This document shows positions 24,646 to 32,012 of a DNA stretch of 64,000 nt, in pieces. The notes beneath the pieces are model-generated. The model ran no database searches and was not told the origin of the DNA. It saw only the letters and a list, made by a program, of their open reading frames with translations. How positions within the stretch are numbered: position 1 is the first letter of the stretch; each line of letters opens with the position of its first letter. The DNA lies in the NCBI RefSeq assembly GCF_019880365.1, contig NZ_CP082271.1, positions 1,364,001 to 1,428,000 on the forward strand. Reading direction: 5' to 3'. The translations under genes were made by a program, and so were the position numbers. The stretch comes from Pseudomonas sp. DNDY-54 (GTDB lineage Bacteria > Pseudomonadota > Gammaproteobacteria > Pseudomonadales > Pseudomonadaceae).

Positions 24646-25194
24646 TCAGATACCACGCAGGTGCGTGACGAAGGCTTCTAACGCCCGCTTGCGCATGGAT
24701 AGCTCGTTATGGATGCCGCCCAGCTCGGCGAACGTACACGTATAGCCGTCGGGGATGAACACGTTGTCCCACTCGAACCCTTCTTCACCCGCGGGTTCGC
24801 GAGAAATACGCCCACTGACTTCACCCTCGAAGAAGTGCCGCTTGCGGCCATCGCAGTAGCCAATCAACGTGCGGGCTATCGCTGAGGAATCGTCCAAGCT
24901 GCCGATCAGTTCCGAGAAGCGCACGGCATGTAAGCGGTCCCAGAACGTCTGCGTAAGGCCGCCTGGAAAGCCATTCAGGCTGCTGATGAACAGGCCGGAA
25001 TGTTCGACGAAAACGGGCTTGCCGATCAGCTTGAATGCATCCAGCAGTTTGTCACTGACCAACTGATGGAGGTCTTCTGTCTGGGTTTCAACGATGCGCA
25101 CCGGGAAGTTGATGATCTCGATACCGCGTTGAGCGAGAAACTCACCTGCATCTCGAATTTTTTGCTCGTTGACCGAGGCAAAGCGGATCTTCAT
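24646..25194 (-). CDS. HAM1/RdgB-like protein with altered active site (KomB-like)
   Basis: A 182-residue protein of the inosine triphosphatase fold. The nucleotide-binding S-x-N-x2-K motif is kept (S7, N9, K12). Other hallmarks are changed: the usual DDSGL/EDSGL catalytic motif reads EHSGL (E64-H65), the FGYDP motif reads FEWDN (140-144), and the base-recognition SHR reads SMR (166-168). The catalytic Asp is therefore replaced by His. This favours binding of (d)ITP-like nucleotides without efficient hydrolysis, as would suit a sensor. It heads a two-gene operon with a SIR2 protein. An alternative is a divergent house-cleaning pyrophosphatase; the core rdgB gene should be elsewhere in the genome. 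Confidence 0.82.
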   Translation of the reverse strand: MKIRFASVNEQKIRDAGEFLAQRGIEIINFPVRIVETQTEDLHQLVSDKLLDAFKLIGKPVFVEHSGLFISSLNGFPGGLTQTFWDRLHAVRFSELIGSLDDSSAIARTLIGYCDGRKRHFFEGEVSGRISREPAGEEGFEWDNVFIPDGYTCTFAELGGIHNELSMRKRALEAFVTHLRGI

Positions 25195-25313
25195 TCAGTT
25201 ACCTGACAGCGCTGTTGAACAGGGCACGGCAGGGCGCACATCGTGACCCTGTAAGGGTATGACGCAGCGGACACTTCAGGGTTCGGCCGATTGGTCCGGC
25301 AGGACGAAGCAGG

Positions 25314-25751
25314 CTAGCGCGGGTGCGCAGGGCAATTCCGCTGGCCGGCTTGCAGGATGCGCTCGGCAGGTACTTGCAGCTGCGCTAACAGGTAGCTGGA
25401 AAAGTCCGCTGAGTAATGTTGCCTGGCTATGGCCTCGGCCATGCACTGGAGCCAGGCATCGCGCTCGGACGCTCCCACGGTCCAGCGCATATGGAATTGC
25501 GGGATGCTGATGCTGCCAAACTTTTCAGCGTAACGGCGCGGCCCACCCAACCATCCGCACAGAAAGGCGGCAAGCCGTTCGCGTGATTCATTGAGATCCG
25601 GCGGATAGAGGCGACGCACGCATGCAGCGGCTTGGCTTTCTTCCATCACTTCATAAAAGTCCGCGACCAGGCGCTCGATACCGGCTTCGCCGCCTGCTGC
25701 CTGAAAAGAAGCGTCGCCGACGCCAAACGGAACGGGGCTGGTTGTCATCAT
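25314..25751 (-). CDS. Group 2 truncated hemoglobin
   Basis: A 145-residue 2/2 globin. After an N-terminal extension of about 12 residues, the globin core includes AGIERLVADFYEVMEE (helices A-B), RLAAFLCGWLGGPRRYAEKFG (helix E and the group 2 GGP..Y pattern) and a proximal-His segment FHMRWTVGASERDAWLQCM with the W at helix G typical of group 2. Such proteins bind oxygen or nitric oxide through heme. It is divergent from a universal stress gene and shares an intergenic region with a possible ANR site. The first two codons are both ATG. Confidence 0.9.
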   Translation of the reverse strand: MMTTSPVPFGVGDASFQAAGGEAGIERLVADFYEVMEESQAAACVRRLYPPDLNESRERLAAFLCGWLGGPRRYAEKFGSISIPQFHMRWTVGASERDAWLQCMAEAIARQHYSADFSSYLLAQLQVPAERILQAGQRNCPAHPR

Positions 25752-25787
25752 GGTCTGGCCTTATATGGAGGAGCTTGGACCGCGCAG

Positions 25788-25801
25788 TTGATCCAGAGCA
25801 A
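25788..25801. promoter_or_regulatory. Possible ANR/FNR box
   Basis: TTGAT-CCAG-AGCAA matches the FNR-type consensus TTGAT-N4-ATCAA in nine of ten positions. It lies between the divergent globin and universal stress genes, about 60 bases before the plausible USP start (TATGCT at 25843-25848), a position ANR uses. Oxygen-limitation control would suit both genes. Confidence 0.45.
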
Positions 25802-25874
25802 TGGATCTGATGCTGCGCCGCCAGCGTGCTAGGGCGTTGGTCTATGCTGTCGCCAACAGTCATGGAGACCTACT

Positions 25875-26306
25875 ATGCGCAATATTCTTCTCGCTTACGA
25901 CGGTTCGGACAACGCCAAACGGGCGCTGAACTACATCATCGATTTTGCCGCCGATGCCCCTAAACCGCCCCAGGTGCATGTCTTGAACGTGCAACAGGAA
26001 CCGGTGCTCTACGGCGAGTTCGTCACCGCTAATGCCGTGGATGAGCTGAACAAAAGCTTTCTCGATAAATCACACCGCACCCTCGCGGAAGCCGCTACGG
26101 CGCTGCAGACTGCTGGTATTCCGCATCAAACCCACGCGATCCTCGGAAATGTAGCGGAGCAGGTGAACGATGCGGTGCAGCGGTTGGGCTGCGACACCGT
26201 GGTGATGGGTACCCGTGGGCTGGGCAGCTTCACCGGCATGCTGATGGGCTCTGTCGCCAACAGGGTCGTGCATGAAGTATCGGTGCCGGTGTTGCTGGTC
26301 AAATAA
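25875..26306 (+). CDS. Universal stress protein (UspA family)
   Basis: A 143-residue single-domain USP. It starts MRNILLAYDGSDNAKRALNY with the N-terminal Asp of the ATP site, and ends with the phosphate-binding motif GTRGLGSFTGMLMGSVANRVV (read as G-x2-G-x9-G-S/T-V). These proteins bind ATP and help cells withstand starvation or anaerobiosis; in Pseudomonas several are ANR-regulated. The ribosome site is GGAGACC. Confidence 0.93.
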   Translation: MRNILLAYDGSDNAKRALNYIIDFAADAPKPPQVHVLNVQQEPVLYGEFVTANAVDELNKSFLDKSHRTLAEAATALQTAGIPHQTHAILGNVAEQVNDAVQRLGCDTVVMGTRGLGSFTGMLMGSVANRVVHEVSVPVLLVK

Positions 26307-26320
26307 CCGGAATCTACAGG

Positions 26321-26341
26321 GCCGGACGGGGTCAGTCCGGC
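26321..26341. terminator. Hairpin between usp and yajD
   Basis: A perfect 7-bp stem GCCGGAC / GTCCGGC with a seven-base loop covers the stop codon of the convergent yajD gene. There is no T tract; it may act as a weak bidirectional terminator. Confidence 0.5.
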
Positions 26342-26676
26342 TTGCCCTTGAGCAGGTCGCCCAGATTGGCGAAGGCCTTGAACGTTTCCTTCGGCCCTAA
26401 ATCGCTGCCTGGTTTGGCTTCGGCGTGGTACTGGTTATCGGTGTATCGAGAGTGCTCGTTGTCGTGGCAGTACAGGCAGAGCAACTCCCAGTTCGAGCCG
26501 TCTTCAGGGTTATTGTCGTGGTTGTGGTCCTTGTGATGGACCGTCAACTCGCTCAGCCGCTTTCCCGAAAATTCCCTGGCGCAGCGTCCGCAAACCCAGG
26601 GGTATATCTTCAGTGCTTTTTCGCGATAGCCCTGCTCGCGCTGGGCGTATGGTGTGTTCGGTTTGTTGGTGCTCAT
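26332..26676 (-). CDS. yajD: HNH endonuclease family protein YajD
   Basis: A 114-residue protein, the size of E. coli YajD. It begins MSTNKPNTPYAQREQGYREK and has a zinc-ribbon HNH fold: CGRCAREF, LTVHHKDHNHDNNPEDGSN with the HH and N residues, and LLCLYCHDNEHSRY. The start at 26676 is the second in-frame ATG; the first (26709) gives an unsupported tail. Biological role unknown; HNH members cut nucleic acid. It lies just downstream of a yebC-type gene on the same strand. Confidence 0.9.
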   Translation of the reverse strand: MSTNKPNTPYAQREQGYREKALKIYPWVCGRCAREFSGKRLSELTVHHKDHNHDNNPEDGSNWELLCLYCHDNEHSRYTDNQYHAEAKPGSDLGPKETFKAFANLGDLLKGKPD

Positions 26677-26721
26677 TGGCCTTGCCTCTTCCTGGTCCGA
26701 TTCCGTCACCCAGTCGCCTTG

Positions 26722-27426
26722 TCAGCCAGCCAGCCCGACGTAAACGTTCTGCACGTCGTCGTGGGCATCAATGGCGTTTAGGAACGCCTCGACTTCCTCC
26801 AGCTGCGCATCCGTCAGGGTAGTAACTGGGTTCTTCGGTCGATAGCCGAGCTGCGCCGACTGCACCGTGAAACCCTGATCGGGCAGGGCGCGGCTGACCA
26901 CGTCCATATCGCTGGGGTCAGTAATGAAAAGCGTGGCGTCGTCGTCGGCTGCTTCAAAATCCTGCGCGCCGGCTTCTATGGCTGCCAGCTCGGGGTCGGC
27001 GTCCGCTGACGCAGGGACTGCCTCGATCATGCCGCAATGATCGAAATCCCATGCGACCGAACCGGATGCGCCGAGCTGGCCCTTGCGGAACAGTACGCGT
27101 ATTTCCGCCACCGTGCGGTTGACGTTGTCGGTCAGGCACTCAACGATCAAAGGCACCTGATGCGGGGCGAAACCTTCGTAGGTTGTGCGCTCGTAATTGA
27201 CGCTCTCACCCAGCAGTCCGGCGCCTTTCTTGATGGCGCGCTCCAGGGTTTCACGCGGCATCGAGGCTTTCTTGGCCTGTTCAACCACCAGGCGCAAACG
27301 GGGATTCATATCCGGGTCAGCACCGCTGCGCGCCGCGATCATGATTTCCTTAGATAGCTTGCCGAAGGTGCGCCCTTTGGCGTTGGCGGCTGCCTCCTTA
27401 TGTTTCGCTTTCCACTGTGCGCCCAT
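26722..27426 (-). CDS. YebC/PmpR family regulator paralog
   Basis: A 234-residue protein starting MGAQWKAKHKEAAANAKGR, with the three-domain YebC/TACO1 fold: KLSKEIMIAARSGADPDMN, then YEGFAPHQVPLIVECLTDN and GSVAWDF. Members were described as DNA-binding regulators and more recently as ribosome-associated factors that ease translation of proline-rich stretches. Pseudomonas usually carries another yebC beside ruvC, so this is the second, YeeN-type copy. The first residues lack the canonical AGHSKW of the main YebC. Confidence 0.9.
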   Translation of the reverse strand: MGAQWKAKHKEAAANAKGRTFGKLSKEIMIAARSGADPDMNPRLRLVVEQAKKASMPRETLERAIKKGAGLLGESVNYERTTYEGFAPHQVPLIVECLTDNVNRTVAEIRVLFRKGQLGASGSVAWDFDHCGMIEAVPASADADPELAAIEAGAQDFEAADDDATLFITDPSDMDVVSRALPDQGFTVQSAQLGYRPKNPVTTLTDAQLEEVEAFLNAIDAHDDVQNVYVGLAG

Positions 27427-27630
27427 GGTTGCTCTCGTCGTCAGGTGAGTTGATAGGCGTCGATTCTAGCTGTTGCTGCCAAAGCAGGCACGGCCTGAGC
27501 GCAGTGACTTTTTACTCTTGGGCTGGCGGCATCAGCCGGCAGGACTGTACGGGCTATTTGCCCGCTCGCTGTACGTGTGCGCCTGCATTGCGCTCGGGCT
27601 TTAATGAAGTCTTTGTACAGGGGGCCTGAC

Positions 27631-28527
27631 ATGTCACCGAAGGATCTTTTGCTGGCCCTTGTCGTGATTGTTGTGTGGGGCATGAACTTTGTCGTGATCA
27701 AGATCGGTTTGGATGACATTCCGCCGATGCTGCTGGGCTGCCTGCGGTTCATGTTGGCGGCGTTTCCCGCGATTCTATTTATCAAGCGGCCGCAAATGCC
27801 CCTGCGCTGGTTGATCGCCTATGGCGCGACCATCTCACTGGGTCAGTTCGCGTTCTTGTTTTCGGCGATGCATGTGGGAATGCCGGCTGGTCTGGCGTCG
27901 CTGGTCCTGCAATCGCAGGCGTTCTTTACGCTGTTCTTTGCCGTGCTGTTTCTCGGCGAACGGCTGCGCGCGACCAATTTGGTCGGGCTCGTGATCGCCG
28001 CCAGCGGACTGGTACTGATCGGGATGCAAGGTGATCGCAGCATGACGTTGGCGGGCTTCATACTGACCATTTGCGCAGCCTCCATGTGGGCGATGGGCAA
28101 TATCATCACGCGCAAGGTGGGTAAAGTGAATTTGGTTGGGCTGGTGGTCTGGGGCAGCTTGATCCCGCCAATACCGTTTTTCGCGCTGTCCTGGTTCATC
28201 GAAGGCCCGCAGATGATCGAAAGCGCCCTGCGCGGGATCGGTCTGAGCTCGATCATGGTCCTGGTTTACCTGGCGTTTGGCGCGACCATTCTCGGCTATG
28301 GGCTTTGGAGTCGGCTGCTATCTCGGTACCCGGCCAATACCGTGGCACCGTTTTCGCTGCTGGTGCCAGTGGTTGGGCTGACCTCCGCCGCGTGGCTGCT
28401 GGGCGAGCAGCTTGATGGGTTGCAGGCAATCGGTGCGCTGCTGGTGATGCTGGGCCTAGTGATCAACGTGAGCGGGGGGTGGTTGGTCGGCCGACTGCGC
28501 ACGGCATTCGGCGGGTCGCCGGCCTGA
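27631..28527 (+). CDS. eamA: EamA-type exporter (O-acetylserine/cysteine efflux family)
   Basis: A 298-residue inner-membrane protein of the drug/metabolite transporter superfamily with two EamA repeats and about ten membrane segments. The start at 27631 has GGGGG as the ribosome site and begins MSPKDLLLALVVIVVWGMNF. The segment GMPAGLASLVLQSQAFFT closely follows E. coli EamA (YdeD), which exports O-acetylserine and cysteine. Substrate assignment is by resemblance only. Confidence 0.82.
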   Translation: MSPKDLLLALVVIVVWGMNFVVIKIGLDDIPPMLLGCLRFMLAAFPAILFIKRPQMPLRWLIAYGATISLGQFAFLFSAMHVGMPAGLASLVLQSQAFFTLFFAVLFLGERLRATNLVGLVIAASGLVLIGMQGDRSMTLAGFILTICAASMWAMGNIITRKVGKVNLVGLVVWGSLIPPIPFFALSWFIEGPQMIESALRGIGLSSIMVLVYLAFGATILGYGLWSRLLSRYPANTVAPFSLLVPVVGLTSAAWLLGEQLDGLQAIGALLVMLGLVINVSGGWLVGRLRTAFGGSPA

Positions 28528-28534
28528 CAGCAAA

Positions 28535-28563
28535 ACGCCCCGGGCCGGAAACCGGGCGGGGCG
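28535..28563. terminator. Bidirectional hairpin between eamA and a small lysine-rich gene
   Basis: CGCCCCGGGCCGG pairs imperfectly with CCGGGCGGGGCG around AAA. The four A to its left become a T tract on the minus strand, so it mainly serves the minus-strand small gene ending at 28579. Confidence 0.7.
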
Positions 28564-28578
28564 CTCGTTGGACAGTCT

Positions 28579-28710
28579 TCAGCGTGCTGCGTGGCTGCCC
28601 AGCAGGGGCGTCGCTCCGTTGGCTTTTTCGCGTTTAGCCACGCGTTTTTCCTGCGCGGTCTTGAGGGGTTTCTTTTTAGCGTTCTTCTTTGTGTCCATTC
28701 CTTTGCTCAT
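28579..28710 (-). CDS. Small basic lysine-rich protein
   Basis: A 43-residue protein starting at 28710 with MSKGMDTKKNAKKKPLKTAQ and ending LLGSHAAR. It is highly basic (about one third Lys/Arg) and resembles a family of short conserved pseudomonad proteins that begin MSKG(I/M)D-KKNAKKKP. Ribosome site GAGGCG is weak. Function unknown; the charge suggests nucleic acid or ribosome contact. The other frames in this interval look non-coding. Confidence 0.78.
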   Translation of the reverse strand: MSKGMDTKKNAKKKPLKTAQEKRVAKREKANGATPLLGSHAAR

Positions 28711-28886
28711 GGTGTCGCCTCGCGGATTGATGGCTGGGTTGTGCATCCCTGCGTCGGTCTGCTCTGTGGCCAGTGCACCTCGGTGAGCGTAGAAGATCTG
28801 TAATCAACTGGTAGCCGAGACTACGCCTGATTGACAGAGCTGGATAGCGACACGCAATCGCTGCGCTGCCGGCGGAACGGCTGTGA

Positions 28887-30809
28887 TCAGACTTTGAACT
28901 GTCTGATCAACGTTTGAAGTTCGGTGCCCAGCCGTGCCAGTTCAGCAGTAGACGTGGCGGTTTCCTGGGCCGCTTCGGCAGACCGATCGGCAACGTCGCG
29001 TACGTTGAGAACGCTGCGATTGATTTCGTCCGCCACGGAGCTCTGTTGCTCGGCTGCGGTCGCGATCTGTTGGTTCATCGCCTGAATGATCGACACCGTT
29101 TCGGTGATGGCCTGCAGCTCCCGTCCAACATCCTGCGCCAACGCGACGGTCTCGATGGCAAGGCCGCTGCTGCTATCCATCATGCCGGATGCGTTTCGGG
29201 CGCCTTTTTGCAGATTGGCAATCAGCGCTTCGATCTGGGCGGTTGACTGCTGGGTGCGCTGGGCAAGGCCTCGTACCTCGTCGGCCACCACGGCAAACCC
29301 ACGACCAGCTTCACCCGCCCGTGCGGCCTCGATTGCCGCATTCAGCGCGAGCAGGTTGGTCTGCTCGGCGATGCCGTTGATCACGATCAGCACCGTGCTG
29401 ATGCCATCGGTCTCTTGATTCAGCTGCGTCATCGCGTCGGCCGATAACGTGACTTCGCTTGAGAGTCGGTCGATTTGCGCTAACGCGCGCTGGACGACCA
29501 GGTTGCCTTTAGCGGCCTGTTGGTCGGCGCGTTGTGCGGCATTCGAGGCTTCTTCAGCATTGCGCGCCACTTCTTGCACCGTGGCGGTCATCTCGTGCAT
29601 GGCGGTTGCGACCTGATCGGTTTCCTGGCGCTGGCTGGTAACCCCTGCGCTGGTTTGCGCGGTCACAGCGGACAGTTCTTCAGAGGCGGTCGCGAGCTGT
29701 GTGGTGATGCCGCCGATATGGCCGATGAGCGTCTGCAGTTTGCCGCGGGTCTTGCCCAACGCCTGCAACAATTGGCCGAATTCGTCTTGACGCTCTGCTG
29801 GCATTTCTCCGGTCATGTCCCCTTCACCGATCCGCTCGGCCATCAGCACAGCCTGATTCAGCGGTTGGGTAATCTGGCGCACGATCAAGCCACCAATGAA
29901 CACGCCAAGCACGATGGCGAGCAAGGTGATGCCTATGACTTGAAGCTTCTGGCTCTGCGCATCGTCTGCGCGTTTCTGGGTTTGACTGGAAATGATGCCT
30001 TGGGCCTGTTCATAGAGCTTGTCGAATATCGCTTCCATGTTCTGCCGCGCCTTTTGTTGCTCGGCCACGAGCGGCGGCAGTTTTTTTACCAGCGCCACGT
30101 ACTCGGTCGCACTCGCCTTGAGAGTCATTAGGCTCCCGGCTTGCGGCCCTATCAACTCGCTCTCCAGGGGCGCGATCGCAGCGTTCAAGGCCTCGAATTG
30201 CTGGTTCAGGGCCTGTAGTGCCGGTTCCGATTCTTCCATCAGGTAGCCCCGAACGGTGAAGCGCAGCAGGCGATTCTGCTTGGACAGTTCGGTGGTCAGC
30301 AGGGCTATGTTGGCAATGTCGCTGGTTGGGTGCAGGACGGGATTGCCATAGACACCGTTCCAGCGGCGTTCCAGGTTGGCGATCAGCTTGTCAGTGGTGT
30401 TGCCCGCATCGACCCAGTTGGCCCGGGTCTGCTTTTTCAACGCATGCAGCGCGGCGAGCCTCTCGAATGCAGTTTGATAATTTCGGGCTTCGCTAACGAT
30501 GGATTCGAGGTATTCCCGATCCTGTGGCTCAGAAAAGCCCGCTCTTCGCTGCTCGACAATTTCGGCAATCCTGGCGACCGCATCGGTTACCTGCACGATG
30601 TACGTCGCATCTCCCCGTTCTTCAAACCGCATCTGCGCATAGCGGATCTGATCGGCTTCGTTCAGCAGGTGTTCCGCTGTCTGAGCCTTATCGCTGCGCG
30701 AGATCAGCGCATCCATGCTCAGTACACCGATAGCAGCGACGCAGATGGTTAGGAGCAGTACCGCGGCGAAGCCTAGCGTCAGCTTGGCGGTGACCTTGAG
30801 ATTCTTCAT
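28887..30809 (-). CDS. Methyl-accepting chemotaxis protein, HBM-type sensor
   Basis: A 640-residue chemoreceptor. TM1 is near residues 10-32, followed by a periplasmic all-helical ligand domain of about 250 residues of the size and composition of the helical bimodular (HBM) domain, TM2 near 295-315 (IGITLLAIVLGVFIGGLIV), HAMP, and the cytoplasmic signalling hairpin with AEQTNLLALNAAIEAARAGE at its tip. The total length matches McpS-type receptors, which sense organic acids in P. putida, but the ligand cannot be read here. It ends TLIRQFKV without a CheR-binding pentapeptide. A sigma-28 promoter precedes it. Confidence 0.93.
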   Translation of the reverse strand: MKNLKVTAKLTLGFAAVLLLTICVAAIGVLSMDALISRSDKAQTAEHLLNEADQIRYAQMRFEERGDATYIVQVTDAVARIAEIVEQRRAGFSEPQDREYLESIVSEARNYQTAFERLAALHALKKQTRANWVDAGNTTDKLIANLERRWNGVYGNPVLHPTSDIANIALLTTELSKQNRLLRFTVRGYLMEESEPALQALNQQFEALNAAIAPLESELIGPQAGSLMTLKASATEYVALVKKLPPLVAEQQKARQNMEAIFDKLYEQAQGIISSQTQKRADDAQSQKLQVIGITLLAIVLGVFIGGLIVRQITQPLNQAVLMAERIGEGDMTGEMPAERQDEFGQLLQALGKTRGKLQTLIGHIGGITTQLATASEELSAVTAQTSAGVTSQRQETDQVATAMHEMTATVQEVARNAEEASNAAQRADQQAAKGNLVVQRALAQIDRLSSEVTLSADAMTQLNQETDGISTVLIVINGIAEQTNLLALNAAIEAARAGEAGRGFAVVADEVRGLAQRTQQSTAQIEALIANLQKGARNASGMMDSSSGLAIETVALAQDVGRELQAITETVSIIQAMNQQIATAAEQQSSVADEINRSVLNVRDVADRSAEAAQETATSTAELARLGTELQTLIRQFKV

Positions 30810-30857
30810 TGTTTTTCCTCAGACGGGCGAATGCCGAAGACGATGAGTTGTAATACA

Positions 30858-30884
30858 ACATCGGCAGTTCATGCTCATACTTGA
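30858..30884 (-). promoter_or_regulatory. Sigma-28 (FliA) promoter of the chemoreceptor gene
   Basis: On the minus strand TCAA, 15 bases, then GCCGATGT closely matches the flagellar sigma consensus TAAA-N15-GCCGATAA. It predicts a start about 40 bases before the ATG at 30809. A short palindrome GTTGTA-A-TACAAC (30847-30859) overlaps the -10 side and start point. Confidence 0.8.
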
Positions 30885-30986
30885 GCTTGTTGTCTGATGA
30901 CCTTGCCAGGCCTGCTGAACGGTCTTTTTCTGGTTCCGTCACGTTCTGCATTTAGGTCCCGCGCGGTTTACGATGCGGTCAGGTTG

Positions 30987-31670
30987 TCAGAACAGCGTGC
31001 CCTGATCTTGCAGGCGGCGCCTTGCATCGAGACGCTTGCGAAAGCGTATGCGGTACTCGCCAGCCAGAGGTTGCAGGTCTTGTAGCCGGGCTAGCTCTGC
31101 GTCGCTTGTCGCGTCGTCACGCAAGCTTCGCCAAACGCGAAGAACGCTGTCGGTGGGAAACGGCCTCTCAATCAGGCAGAGCTCGGCGCCGAAATGAACG
31201 GTGCCCGGCTCAAGCGTTCGGTACAGCCAACCGGTTCGACCGCTTTGTGCAAGGTGTCGCGCCAGGCCAGGTGCATTGTGGCGACGGTCCAGATTGCTGC
31301 AGGGCGAGCGGGGCTGGCTGACCTCGAGCAGGGCGTCACCCCAGCGAAAACGGTCACCGATGCAAACGTGCCGCTCATCAAGACCGGTAGTGGACAGGTT
31401 TTCGCCAAATGCAGCGGGGCCGAGCGTCTGCAGATGCGAAAAGGCGTGGCGCCAACGGTGATAGTGCTCTGCCGGATAATGGCAGACGCTGCGATCTGGC
31501 CCGCCATGAAAGCGGCGGTCGGCGACGCGATCACCTTGCAGGCCATCGCCATCAAGCCAGACGTCCGTCAACGCCAGCTGCTTGTCGATTGCACTGGGCT
31601 TTCCGGTACCTGGCAGCCGCCGGAGCTCGTCGCGCAGAAACGGCCCCTCGACGGGCCACTGCATGATCAT
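30987..31670 (-). CDS. MOSC domain protein (YiiM-like)
   Basis: A 227-residue protein with a MOSC domain (GDRVADRRFHGGPDRSVCHYP, then GENLSTTGLDERHVCIGD, and the conserved Cys in SQPRSPCSNLDRR) and a C-terminal three-helix extension of the YiiM type. MOSC proteins bind molybdenum cofactor-related sulfur; YiiM reduces N-hydroxylated purines such as 6-hydroxylaminopurine. It may protect against such base analogs. ATG codons at 31670 and 31664 are both possible starts. Confidence 0.88.
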   Translation of the reverse strand: MIMQWPVEGPFLRDELRRLPGTGKPSAIDKQLALTDVWLDGDGLQGDRVADRRFHGGPDRSVCHYPAEHYHRWRHAFSHLQTLGPAAFGENLSTTGLDERHVCIGDRFRWGDALLEVSQPRSPCSNLDRRHNAPGLARHLAQSGRTGWLYRTLEPGTVHFGAELCLIERPFPTDSVLRVWRSLRDDATSDAELARLQDLQPLAGEYRIRFRKRLDARRRLQDQGTLF

Positions 31671-31703
31671 CTTTTTTCGGCCTTGATGTTGGCGTCCTCT
31701 GAG

Positions 31704-31892
31704 TCAGCCTTCGTTGAGCCGTGCCAGTTCCCGACGCACCATCGCGGCGAACTCTGGCGGCTTTAGCTGATACAGCTCGGTTGCGACCCAGGCCAGCCAG
31801 CGTGCGCCTAGCACCGAGCGCTGAATGAGCATGCGCTGTGCTTCCGCGGTGGCACGTTCCGCATGCTGCAGATGGAATTGCGATCGGGTCAT
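31704..31892 (-). CDS. Conserved small hypothetical protein
   Basis: A 62-residue protein starting MTRSQFHLQHAERATAEAQR, mainly helical, with WLAWVATELYQLKPPEFAAM and a C-terminal helix. The ATG is preceded by GGAG at a good spacing. It sits 33 bases upstream of the MOSC gene on the same strand and seems cotranscribed. No domain recognised; function unknown. Confidence 0.65.
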   Translation of the reverse strand: MTRSQFHLQHAERATAEAQRMLIQRSVLGARWLAWVATELYQLKPPEFAAMVRRELARLNEG

Positions 31893-32012
31893 GACGCTGC
31901 TCCGGTGACAGGGCGGACGATTCTAAACGAGCTGGCCGCATCGGCGCCCGATGCTTGGTAAAGCCGTCCGGCCGCGATAGGCTCGCTGTTCCTTTGTAGA
32001 GCGAGCGTAACC

